Shown here piece after piece: positions 8,402-16,854 of a stretch of DNA of 64,000 nt. The position numbers and the translations under genes are program-made. The stretch's first letter is position 1, and every line of letters starts with the position of its first letter. A model generated the notes under the pieces. It saw only the letters and a program-made list of their open reading frames with translations, ran no database searches and was not told where the DNA came from. The stretch comes from GCA-020345945 sp964596985 (lineage in GTDB: Archaea > Thermoproteota > Bathyarchaeia > RBG-16-48-13 > GCA-020345945): the NCBI GenBank assembly GCA_964596985.1, contig CAZQWG010000004.1, positions 62,001-126,000 of the forward strand. The letters run 5' to 3'.

Positions 8402-9799
8402 CTAGATTTCAATGTCTAGCCAAGGATATAGTTCCTTCAGTTCTCGCATGGCTTTTTCGACTTTTTCCGTCGGATATTCATAGGCAGGCAGTTTTTTGCT
8501 GAGATAGTCGTCGTAGGCTTGCATGTCGAAGTGGCCGTGTCCGCACAGTAGGAATAAGAGGGTCTTCTCTTCGCCAGTCTCTTTGCATTTGATTGCTTCA
8601 TCGATAGTAGCTTTGATGGCGTGTGCAGGTTCTGGTGCAGGTATGATGCCTTCGGTCTGTGCGAATAGTTGTGCTGCTTCAAATGTCTGTTTTTGGTTGT
8701 ATGCCACGCTCTGTACGATTCCTTCTTCCTTCAGAAGGCATAGGGTTGGGGCCATTCCGTGGTAACGTAGACCGCCGGCATGGATTGGTGGTGGGATGAA
8801 CATGTGACCGAGTGTGTGCATCTTGCCCATGGGGGTCATTCGTGCTGCGTCGAAGTGGTCGTAGGTGTAGTATCCCTTGGTGACCTTTGGGCAGGCTGTG
8901 GATTCTACGGCTATGAACTCGGTCTCCTTGGGGGCTTTTCCGGAAACTCTGTCGTAGTAATATGGCCAGTAGAGTCCAGAGAAACTACTTCCTCCACCTA
9001 TGCATCCAAAGATCATGTCTGGATAATCGTCCATCTGCTTCATCTGTTTCTGGGTCTCGAGACCAACTACCGTTTGGTGCATGAGAACGTGGTTCAGGAC
9101 ACTACCCAACGCGTATTTTGAGTCCTCGTTCTTCATTGCGTCTTCGATAGCCTCGCTTATGGCCAATCCGAGGCTTCCCGGGTTCTCAGGGTCTTCCTTC
9201 AAAATCTTTTTTCCATAGTCTGTTTTGTCGCTGGGGCTTGGGTACACCTCGCCTCCCCATGTCTCCATCATGATCCTTCGGTAGGGCTTCTGTCGATAGC
9301 TTGCTGCGACCATGTAGATGGTCGATCTCATTCCGAAGATTCCGCAGCTAAATGCCAGCGCAGAACCCCATTGCCCGGCTCCGGTTTCAGTGGTTATCCT
9401 TTCGACTCCTTCTTTCATGTTATAGTAGGCTTGGGCGACCGCGGTGTTGGGTTTATGGCTTCCTGGGGGACTTACGCCTTCGTACTTATAGTAGATCTTC
9501 GCCGGGGTTTTGAGAGCCTTCTCTAGGCGGGTGGCGCGGAATAGGGGTGTCGGCCTCCAGAGTCGGTAGGCTTCGCGCACTTCTTCGGGTATCTCTATCC
9601 TCCGTTCTTGGCTGACCTCTTGCATCACGCATTCTTTTGCAAATAGGGCTAGGAGGGGTTCGGGTTTCATTGGTTCCCTTGTGGCTGGGTCGATGTACGG
9701 TGGCAACGGTTTAGGTAGGTCTGGGAGTATATTGTACCATTGTTTCGGAATCTCATCCTCGTCCAAGTATACTTTATTTGACTGCACATATCTCACCAT
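8402..9799 (-). CDS. trpB2: TrpB2-type tryptophan synthase beta-like enzyme
   Basis: A 465-residue fold-type II PLP enzyme that condenses indole and serine to tryptophan. The PLP lysine lies in SPPGSHKPNTAVAQ, the glycine-rich phosphate loop is GCIGGGSSFSGL, and TETGAGQWGSALAF is the substrate loop typical of TrpB. The N-terminal extension and the segment MGKMHTLGHMFIPPPIHAGG mark the TrpB2 subgroup, which lacks the canonical TrpA interface. No trpA is present in the window. A TATA-like CTTAAATTT (minus strand, about 9844-9836) lies 37 nt ahead of ATG 9799. Confidence 0.93.
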   Translation of the reverse strand: MVRYVQSNKVYLDEDEIPKQWYNILPDLPKPLPPYIDPATREPMKPEPLLALFAKECVMQEVSQERRIEIPEEVREAYRLWRPTPLFRATRLEKALKTPAKIYYKYEGVSPPGSHKPNTAVAQAYYNMKEGVERITTETGAGQWGSALAFSCGIFGMRSTIYMVAASYRQKPYRRIMMETWGGEVYPSPSDKTDYGKKILKEDPENPGSLGLAISEAIEDAMKNEDSKYALGSVLNHVLMHQTVVGLETQKQMKQMDDYPDMIFGCIGGGSSFSGLYWPYYYDRVSGKAPKETEFIAVESTACPKVTKGYYTYDHFDAARMTPMGKMHTLGHMFIPPPIHAGGLRYHGMAPTLCLLKEEGIVQSVAYNQKQTFEAAQLFAQTEGIIPAPEPAHAIKATIDEAIKCKETGEEKTLLFLLCGHGHFDMQAYDDYLSKKLPAYEYPTEKVEKAMRELKELYPWLDIEI

Positions 9800-10045
9800 T
9801 TGTTGACGTATGGATTCTAAACTGCATAATTTGAAAAATTTAAGACTTGTGAGTACAAAAATGTACGTGAAAAAGGGGCTGGTCTCCTTGATTTACCGCG
9901 GATACTTCCCCTAATAGATGCTGTCTCGATGAAACCGAATTCCTACTGCTTCTCTAGGAGATACTGAATGGCTGGTTGTCTCTTTTACTGTTCTCTTGGC
10001 TGCTTTGAAGATACTCATATTTGACAGAGAAGAGATGGATGTCCT

Positions 10046-10486
10046 CTACTCGCCAATCATCTGGACGATGAGCTTTCGATGTCTGTTCCTTACGTCCAGT
10101 TCAACAAAAAGGAGTTGTTGCCAGGTTCCTAGTGTCAACCTTGAGTCTTTGAACGGTATTGCGATGCTTGACCCCAAGATAGACGCCCTGATATGGGAGT
10201 GTCCGTTCCCGTCGTGCCATGCCTCTTCATGTTTGTAGGGAATCCCGGTTGGGGCAATCTTCTCCAGTGCTCTGGTGAGATCTTCTCTCAGACCCGGTTC
10301 ATCTTCGATAGTTATCAAGGCTCCTGTAGACCCGGTCACGAAAACAGTAGCCACACCGTTTCTCAACTTGGACCCGGCGACGGTATCCGAAACCGTCTCT
10401 GAGAGGTTCTTGTAGAACAATCTCCTCCCGCTGGCTTCTGTATCGAATTCGATCTCCTTTGAAACAACTCTCACATGTTTCACCAA
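10046..10486 (-). CDS. YjbQ/UPF0047 family protein
   Basis: This 146-residue protein matches the YjbQ family throughout. Family signatures are GVATVFVTGSTGALITIEDEPG, the histidine-rich segment HEEAWHDGNGHSHIRASILG (metal-binding histidines) and the C-terminal stretch LTLGTWQQLLFVELDVRNRHR. Members have weak thiamin-phosphate-synthase-like activity in bacteria; the physiological role is unsettled. TTG 10486 and GTG 10483 are both possible starts. Confidence 0.9.
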   Translation of the reverse strand: MVKHVRVVSKEIEFDTEASGRRLFYKNLSETVSDTVAGSKLRNGVATVFVTGSTGALITIEDEPGLREDLTRALEKIAPTGIPYKHEEAWHDGNGHSHIRASILGSSIAIPFKDSRLTLGTWQQLLFVELDVRNRHRKLIVQMIGE

Positions 10487-10550
10487 TAAGACTTCGGGGA
10501 GACGCTCTATAACTTTCTTCCTACATTTTTCGGTAGGTCAATCATCTCTT

Positions 10551-10670
10551 ATGTTCGTATCCTATTCTGTTATAGATCTGGTGCTGATTCTCTTATTCAG
10601 TCTATCCGCATTTGCACGAGTATACGCCAGAAACAACATCGAAGAAGGGGAGGGGACTCTTTCAAAGTAG
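10551..10670 (+). CDS. Candidate 39-residue single-span membrane protein
   Basis: A short frame from ATG 10551 encodes a hydrophobic segment (VIDLVLILLFSLSAFA) followed by a charged, glutamate-rich tail. A TATA-like CTATAAC at 10507-10513 is in range for a short leader. It lies alone on the + strand between two minus-strand genes. I know no family for it; the evidence is the membrane-protein pattern and the promoter-like spacing only. Confidence 0.35.
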   Translation: MFVSYSVIDLVLILLFSLSAFARVYARNNIEEGEGTLSK

Positions 10671-10729
10671 GGAGACCCCTATCCAGCTGCTTAGGCTTCA
10701 ACGTAGACCGGAATGCAGAGGATCCCATC

Positions 10730-12721
10730 TCAGGGAGAACTGATCGTCTTCCCAGTCTCATCGGTCGGGAATAGGCCTGGAACTCGTTGTTCCAACTCGC
10801 TTCTGAAGTCTTTAGAACGCAACGTGTCTAGGAAGACTCGGACAGCCTCCTTGCTTTTACGTTCAGCCTGAATCGCGAAATCGTAATGTTCCTCCGTGAT
10901 TGGAATGAAGTCAAGTCCATACCTATCTGCGGCTATCTCGACTCCGAGACCAAGATCCGCCTTACCTTGGAGGACTGCTACAGCTACCGCGGTATGCGAC
11001 TTCGCTTCAATCCTGTAACCTCTAATCTTGGAGGTCAGTTGCTCAAGCTCGATCCCTTCGGATCTAGCAATCTCGTTGAGTCTCATATCTAAGAGGATCC
11101 TAGTCCCCGATCCGGGATTCCTATTTACGAAAGACAAGTCTTCCCTCAATATGTCCCTGAGACTATTGATCTCTCTCGGGTTGCTCCTCGCAACGATCAA
11201 ACCCTGCCTTCTATTATACCCCCTAACCAGAACAACCCTATCTGTAACCCCATATCTATCGAGGAATGGGATATTGTATTCACCGGTCTCTTCGTCCATC
11301 AGATGTATTCCTGCGATATCCGCCTCACCACGACGAATCGCTGCCAATCCTCCGGAAGAACCTACGTTGATAACCTTGCAGTTGAAATCAGGGTGTTTTC
11401 TTCGGACGAGTTCCAACAGGATGTCGATTCCGATGCAGTGACTCCCAATTATCATCAGTTCTGCCGGTTTGAGTTCGGAACTGAACAACTTGACTTGAAC
11501 GTGTTCCCCCTCTTCGAGGAAAATCCTGTTTCCAGGTATTTCGATGAAGCCGTCTGCCTCTTCAAGTGTCGTAATAGCCCCTGAACCACCAGGAACCGGA
11601 TAGATCGTGTATTCCCCCTTCTCGTTTCTGATGACGTTGACCGGCATATACTCGCGCCTTCCTCCCGCAGGATAGACTTTCTCCGCTGTCTTGGCGTCGA
11701 TAGTCTTCTTGTCCGCATCCGCTCTCCGACCTGCCATCTCTCTGAGTATTGGGTTAACGAATATCTCGAATATTGTTAAGGCCGAGGTGGGATATCCGGG
11801 TAGCCCAAACAGGGGTTTTCCGTCCAGAACCGCTATGATCGTAGGTTTGCCCGGTTTTACTGAAACCCCGTGAACTATGATTCCGGGTTTTCCTAGGCTG
11901 TTGACGATCTGATGAAGCAGGTCTCCCACTCCTGCAGACGTGCCTCCAGACGTTATCAATATGTCCCCTTTTTGAAGACCTTCACTGATCTTGAGACGTA
12001 TCGCATCAGGATCGTCTTCCACTACGCCCAGGAATATCGGTTCTCCTCCACATTCGACAACTGCGTCGGAGATTGAACGTGCGTTTATATCGTAGATCTT
12101 TCCATATTCCAGTCGGCTTCCAGGTTCGATTATCTCGTTCCCGGTTGAGATAATCGTCACCTTGGGTATGGACAAGCATTCTACCTCGGTCACACCCAAT
12201 GCTGCCAAGACGCCAGTTTCTCGGGGCGTTATGACAGATCCTTTTCTAAGAATCAGTTCTCCTGCCATGATATCCGAACCTGCAGCCATTATATTCTCTC
12301 CTGGTACGACAGGGCGGTATACATTCAGGCAATCTCTCTGCTGCTGGGTATACTCCACCATCACGACGGCGTTGGCTCCTTTCGGGATAGGGGCACCCGT
12401 CGAGATCTCCGCCGCTTCTCCTTTCTTGATATCTAAACTCGGCTTCTCTCCTGCACCAATCTTGCCAACGATCTTCAGAGCCTTGGGTCTGTCCTCTTCG
12501 GCCCCGAACGTATCTTCGCCGTGGACTGCAAATCCGTCCATTGTGGCCCGGTCGAAGGGTGGTACGTCTATGGGGGCCTCAACATCCCCAGCTAGAACTC
12601 TGCCGTAGCATCTTTCTAGGGATACCTTCTCCACTCCTACAGAACGAGGGGTGAAATGTGTTTTCAGCTTTTTCTTGGCTTCTTCAACAGAGACAAGATT
12701 CCGAAAGACTTTTCGTGTCAT
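10730..12721 (-). CDS. moeA: MoeA molybdopterin molybdenumtransferase fused to a periplasmic-binding-like domain
   Basis: A 663-residue fusion. Residues 1-405 are MoeA, which inserts Mo or W into adenylylated molybdopterin: MoeA-N (PPFDRATMDGFAV), the MPT-binding core (STGNEIIEPG, DILITSGGTSAGVGD, GLPGYPTSAL) and MoeA-C. Residues 410-650 are a PBP-like domain (IIGSHCIGIDILLELV, GEADIAGIHLMDEETG, NRNPGSGTRILLDM), known fused to or near MoeA in archaea and Gram-positives and thought to sense molybdate or tungstate. It starts 4 nt after the stop of the other moeA, so they form one operon. Confidence 0.92.
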   Translation of the reverse strand: MTRKVFRNLVSVEEAKKKLKTHFTPRSVGVEKVSLERCYGRVLAGDVEAPIDVPPFDRATMDGFAVHGEDTFGAEEDRPKALKIVGKIGAGEKPSLDIKKGEAAEISTGAPIPKGANAVVMVEYTQQQRDCLNVYRPVVPGENIMAAGSDIMAGELILRKGSVITPRETGVLAALGVTEVECLSIPKVTIISTGNEIIEPGSRLEYGKIYDINARSISDAVVECGGEPIFLGVVEDDPDAIRLKISEGLQKGDILITSGGTSAGVGDLLHQIVNSLGKPGIIVHGVSVKPGKPTIIAVLDGKPLFGLPGYPTSALTIFEIFVNPILREMAGRRADADKKTIDAKTAEKVYPAGGRREYMPVNVIRNEKGEYTIYPVPGGSGAITTLEEADGFIEIPGNRIFLEEGEHVQVKLFSSELKPAELMIIGSHCIGIDILLELVRRKHPDFNCKVINVGSSGGLAAIRRGEADIAGIHLMDEETGEYNIPFLDRYGVTDRVVLVRGYNRRQGLIVARSNPREINSLRDILREDLSFVNRNPGSGTRILLDMRLNEIARSEGIELEQLTSKIRGYRIEAKSHTAVAVAVLQGKADLGLGVEIAADRYGLDFIPITEEHYDFAIQAERKSKEAVRVFLDTLRSKDFRSELEQRVPGLFPTDETGKTISSP

Positions 12722-12725
12722 GGCT

Positions 12726-13997
12726 TCACTCTTCCAGAGACCTCAAAAGGGTGACTTCTACTTCTTCTCCCTTCTCGAGTCCCTCCGTCTCCTCTGGGAT
12801 CACTACTAAACCATTCGCCTTAACTAAGGAGGAGATTACCCCGGCACCAGTGGTTCTGATCGGTTCTGCCACGAAGCCTGTCTCAGAATTCTTCACTAGA
12901 ACCCTGACATAGTCCCGGATACCTGGTTTTGACGGAACTCTTCTGAGCATCCTCGCATGGACCTTCTGCCCTCGGGTTTTCCCTATCGGTGCACCGAGCA
13001 TCCTTGCCATCACCGTTCGTCCAAAAGTATTGAAAGCAATGATCGCAGCCACAGGATATCCCGGCAGTAGTATGACTGGTTTGCCGTCGATCGCGGCCAA
13101 GGCTGTGGGTTTTCCAGGTCTCATGGACATGCCGTGGACGATTACCCCAGGTTCTCCAAGTGAATGCACCACCTTGGGGACCAAGTCCCGTGTACCGACA
13201 GATGTCCCTCCACTTACCAAGACTATGTCCGCCGTCTTCAGTCCCACTGATATTCTTGCCTCGATGTCAGACTCCTCGTCACCAACCATCCCAAGGTCTA
13301 TAGGCTCGCCGCCAGCATCCTCGACCGCTGCCGATATCATGACACGGTTAATATCCACTGCTCTACCGAACTCGATTTTCTCTCCAGGCTCTACCAACTC
13401 GTTTCCGGTCGATAATATGGCGACTCTTGGTTTCCGCACAACCTTTGCAAGGGTAACACCTATCGCAGCAAGTATGCCTAGGTCTTGAGGCTGGAGAACA
13501 GTCCCTTCCTCTAAGACCTTCTGCCCCCTCTTAACGTCCTCTCCCCGCCTTGAAACGTTGGTCCATGGGGTCGCAGAGTGATAGACCTCTATCTTACGCT
13601 CGCTGATTCTTTCAGTATACTCCAGCATTACGACGGTATCTGCCCCCCTAGGAAGAGGGGCCCCTGTGGCTACTTCTACTGCTTCTAGTCTTGCCACGTC
13701 AACAGTAGGTTTTTCTCCGATTCTTACACCTCCAACTAGATCGAAGATTATTGGGCTAGTTGAGGATGCTCCGAAGGTATCGTTCGACCTAACCGCGTAT
13801 CCATCGACTGCACATCGATTGAAGTGAGGTACATCCAACCTAGACTCGACGTCTTCCGCTAATACCCTGCCTAGACCCTCACTTATTGGGATCTGCTCAG
13901 GGCAAAGCCTTTCGACCCTCATTTCGCTAAGATATCTGCTCAAGGCATCCTTGACGCGCGTGTGTTCAACGAAGCCTTTCATTTGAACCTCTTTCAT
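12726..13997 (-). CDS. moeA: MoeA molybdopterin molybdenumtransferase, stand-alone
   Basis: A 423-residue MoeA with the full domain set: MoeA-N (VPHFNRCAVDGYAV), MPT-binding core (ILSTGNELVEPG, DIVLVSGGTSVGTRD, LLPGYPVAAI) and C-terminal barrel. Two MoeA genes in tandem are common in archaea that use both molybdenum and tungsten enzymes, or in which one copy adenylates and the other inserts the metal; the division here cannot be read off. ATG 13982 (MKGFVEHTRV), preceded by AAGAGGTT, is an alternative start. First gene of the operon with the fusion MoeA. Confidence 0.92.
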   Translation of the reverse strand: MKEVQMKGFVEHTRVKDALSRYLSEMRVERLCPEQIPISEGLGRVLAEDVESRLDVPHFNRCAVDGYAVRSNDTFGASSTSPIIFDLVGGVRIGEKPTVDVARLEAVEVATGAPLPRGADTVVMLEYTERISERKIEVYHSATPWTNVSRRGEDVKRGQKVLEEGTVLQPQDLGILAAIGVTLAKVVRKPRVAILSTGNELVEPGEKIEFGRAVDINRVMISAAVEDAGGEPIDLGMVGDEESDIEARISVGLKTADIVLVSGGTSVGTRDLVPKVVHSLGEPGVIVHGMSMRPGKPTALAAIDGKPVILLPGYPVAAIIAFNTFGRTVMARMLGAPIGKTRGQKVHARMLRRVPSKPGIRDYVRVLVKNSETGFVAEPIRTTGAGVISSLVKANGLVVIPEETEGLEKGEEVEVTLLRSLEE

Positions 13998-14033
13998 TAG
14001 GTGATCAATCCCTCTGCAGTACGAAGGAGGCGG

Positions 14034-14438
14034 TCATCGGCGACCTGAAAAGGAATTCCTGTTCATATAGGTGTAAAGTAGTGAGATTACCGAGAATAGC
14101 ACAAGCACAACCAGGACAACGTTCATGGCAAGTATCGTGTCTGCGGAGGTTGAAGCATTCTCGGTAAGAGGGTTACCCATTACCTGCAAAGACGCGTACA
14201 AGCTGGTTCCCCAGAAGATAATGCCTAGGGCAGAGCTTAGTTCAGATAGAAGCCATCCCCACCCCCTTCTTGAGTACAGAGCATATGAAGCAACAAAGGC
14301 TACGACGGCAAGACTCCCTGGAAAAAACCATAGTATGGGAGAAATCGTGGATATGGCAAGATAGGTTACCCCGCTCAGGGCATAATAACTGGCAATTAGC
14401 ATCAGTCTAGACTTGCCTCGTAGTTTCAAGTGTGCCAC
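14034..14438 (-). CDS. Four-span membrane protein of unknown function
   Basis: A 134-residue protein with four hydrophobic segments (about residues 12-33, 36-53, 62-85 and 100-124) and positively charged ends. No catalytic or binding motif is recognisable. The start is GTG 14438 behind GGCGGGT. A TATA-like CCTTAAATACC (minus strand, about 14487-14477) is suitably placed. It lies 36 bp from the moeA pair but its own promoter suggests separate expression. Confidence 0.6.
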   Translation of the reverse strand: MAHLKLRGKSRLMLIASYYALSGVTYLAISTISPILWFFPGSLAVVAFVASYALYSRRGWGWLLSELSSALGIIFWGTSLYASLQVMGNPLTENASTSADTILAMNVVLVVLVLFSVISLLYTYMNRNSFSGRR

Positions 14439-14554
14439 CCGCCTCGTCCATAGACCTAGATATGATCCTTAAGATCGGTATTTAAGGAGACTGTCGTCGC
14501 TTTCTTGGAGGAACTGAACGCCCAAACATGCGTCGATGCCGTGTCGATATGCCT

Positions 14555-15850
14555 CTAGATTAGAAACGCTGCGAGATACATGGCTGTAGTCGCAGAGACA
14601 GGGACCGTAAAATTATCGTCGATCGGTGTTGGAAGAGACTCGACCAGCATCCCAGCGAATGAACCAATTACTGCAAAACGAAGGTCAGTGAATAGGACAG
14701 CGCCCAGCATCCCCGCAAGAAAACCTGCAAGGCTTCCCTCTAAGGATTTGAGCTTATTGAAGGAAAGCCTTGTTATCCCCATCTTATGTCCCAGTGAAGC
14801 CGTCGAGTCCCCCAAGGTCAAGATTGCTATTCCGGCAAAACCAAAAGAGTCTGGGAAGAGGAGTAAGACAATGAATATCCCTAGAGCGAAGTAAACCGGT
14901 GCTAATACGAACTGTCGGAGTTCCCTGCCTCTAGCCGAGAAGGTTGTGATGCTGGTGATGGCTGGGATGGTTCTTCCAGTTAATCTCAGGAACTCCGAGA
15001 TACAGTAGACGACGGTGGCCGATAGGATCAAGAAAAGGAGTGTGTGGACGCCCAGGAGTATGCCGAAGAAGGGAACCCAGAGACCTGAGATGTGGAAAAG
15101 AAGTCTGGAAAAGTCATGCGCAGTAAGGGAACGCTTCTCAGATGTCGTGCTGGTCGGATTGAAAATAGGAACAAGTACATCCGAGAGGTTTTGGCTCTCT
15201 AGGATGATGTCTGCACAGCGACTCAGATCCCTGTCCGAGTTCAAGCCTATCGAGAGGCCGCAGGCCTTAAACAGGGGGCAGTTGTTCCGATCGTCTGCCA
15301 CAACCAAACACTCTGTGGGAGAGATCCCTTCTAGCCTGCATATCTCGTTCAGGATGAGGACTTTTCCATTTTTTCCACTAATGACCCCGCCGATCTTACC
15401 CGTTGTTCGGCCGTTTTTCATCTCCAACTTCACGCCGTATGCGTATTGTGCGTCTAACTTGCTTGCAAGAGGCTGTAACAGGAATAAGGGAAGACCGTAG
15501 CTGACCAGTGCGATCTTTACCCCTCGTTTTCTGAGTTCGCGGGCTGTCTCGAATACGCCAGGACGAATAACGAGTCCATCAAAGATTTCCTGCAAGGCAT
15601 ATCGATCGAACCCCTTCAACACCATGAAAGCCTCTCTCAGGGCAGTCTCGATCGAGAAGATCCTGAGAAGGTAGAATAGGCTTATAACCGCGAAGCGGAC
15701 AAAAGAGAAGAGTCCTTTCCGTCGGGCTGCCTCGAAAAGGAGGTATCCCCCACCAGAAAAGACCGGGGGGACCTTGGCCTCTAGAAGAATCCCCTCAACA
15801 TCGAATACTGCCAGCTTGATATTTTTCCCAAGCTTCTTTGTTCTCGTCAT
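14555..15850 (-). CDS. HAD phosphatase fused to a dolichol/phytol-kinase-like membrane domain
   Basis: A 431-residue two-domain protein. The N-terminal half is a SerB-like HAD: AVFDVEG (nucleophile Asp), ALVSYG (motif II Ser) and VVADDRNNCPLF (motif IV), with a hydrophobic cap. The C-terminal half has six or so membrane segments and the signature of CTP-dependent polyprenol/diacylglycerol kinases: LTLGDSTASLGHKMG followed by KSLEGSLAGFLAG. Such kinases phosphorylate dolichol, phytol or geranylgeraniol. I chose ATG 15850, because the frame to 15958 adds an unlike extension and a minus-strand TATA-like TTTTTAAG lies near 15885. Confidence 0.75.
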   Translation of the reverse strand: MTRTKKLGKNIKLAVFDVEGILLEAKVPPVFSGGGYLLFEAARRKGLFSFVRFAVISLFYLLRIFSIETALREAFMVLKGFDRYALQEIFDGLVIRPGVFETARELRKRGVKIALVSYGLPLFLLQPLASKLDAQYAYGVKLEMKNGRTTGKIGGVISGKNGKVLILNEICRLEGISPTECLVVADDRNNCPLFKACGLSIGLNSDRDLSRCADIILESQNLSDVLVPIFNPTSTTSEKRSLTAHDFSRLLFHISGLWVPFFGILLGVHTLLFLILSATVVYCISEFLRLTGRTIPAITSITTFSARGRELRQFVLAPVYFALGIFIVLLLFPDSFGFAGIAILTLGDSTASLGHKMGITRLSFNKLKSLEGSLAGFLAGMLGAVLFTDLRFAVIGSFAGMLVESLPTPIDDNFTVPVSATTAMYLAAFLI

Positions 15851-15944
15851 GGTTGGACTGCGATTCTCTGGACGACCTCGACTTAAAAAGTCTTTAATGA
15901 GAAAGGAGTAAATCCTTACGAATCCTTCGAGAGGCAACGGAGAA

Positions 15945-16853
15945 TTGTACAGAGACAACCATTCGTATCAGGATCTCTACACCTCTTCTTCTCTCAACTT
16001 CCTAGGAGTCGATTGTCCGAAGGAAAAGGCAGAGTATATTATTCTCGGGGTCCCATACGATGGAACAAGCACTTACAGACCAGGGTCACGTTTCGCTCCC
16101 AATGCTATTCGAGAAGCCTCAAGGAACCTGGAAACGGTGAGCCTTAGAAGCGGGGTAGACCTTGAGGAAATCAAGATTTGTGATCTGGGAGATCTTGATG
16201 TAGCAATCGATCTGAAGGAGACGCTGCGAAGACTAGAGTCAGTCACTAAAATCAACAGACAGCGTAGAAGGTTCCAAGTTACGTTGGGTGGTGAACACTC
16301 AATTACTCTGGGGGTAGTTCAAGCTTGGGGAAATGAAGTAGGAATCTTGGACTTCGATGCCCATATGGACATGAGAGATGAATATCAGGGATCTCGGCTG
16401 TCGCATGCGACGTTCGTTAGGAGGATTGTCGAGAAGGTTGGGGGAGACAGGGTGGTTCAAGTGGGGATCAGAGCAGTATGTAAGGAGGAGCTGGCATTTG
16501 CGAAGAAAGAAGGGATTTCCTTCTTCACCTCACAAGACATAGTTCAATCTGGCGTGTCTTCGATTAGGGATGAGATAAAGAGAAGGATACGCGACTTCAA
16601 TAAGATCTACGTCACAGTTGACGCCGATGTCTTGGACCCCTCTTTTGCCCCTGCGGTTGGAAATCCAGAACCGGAGGGGATCTCGACGACTGAACTGATA
16701 GACTTGATACGTGAATTGGTGGATGGTAGAATCGTAGGCATGGACTTGGTCGAAGTCTCACCAATCTACGATAGGGGTATCACGGCGATTCAGGTGTGTA
16801 AGGTACTCTTCGAGACTCTCTGTTCAATCGAGAACTCTAAGAACCGTACATAA
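15945..16853 (+). CDS. speB: Agmatinase / ureohydrolase
   Basis: A 302-residue ureohydrolase. The manganese-binding motifs are all present: TLGGEHSITLG, GILDFDAHMDMRDEY (DxDxHxD-type) and VTVDADVLDPSFAPAVGNPEPEG (the DxD plus the GxPEPGG-like motif). Archaeal homologues hydrolyse agmatine to putrescine and urea in polyamine synthesis. The start is TTG 15945. Its stop abuts the stop of the convergent RNA methylase (1 bp between). Confidence 0.9.
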   Translation: MYRDNHSYQDLYTSSSLNFLGVDCPKEKAEYIILGVPYDGTSTYRPGSRFAPNAIREASRNLETVSLRSGVDLEEIKICDLGDLDVAIDLKETLRRLESVTKINRQRRRFQVTLGGEHSITLGVVQAWGNEVGILDFDAHMDMRDEYQGSRLSHATFVRRIVEKVGGDRVVQVGIRAVCKEELAFAKKEGISFFTSQDIVQSGVSSIRDEIKRRIRDFNKIYVTVDADVLDPSFAPAVGNPEPEGISTTELIDLIRELVDGRIVGMDLVEVSPIYDRGITAIQVCKVLFETLCSIENSKNRT

Positions 16854-16854
16854 C

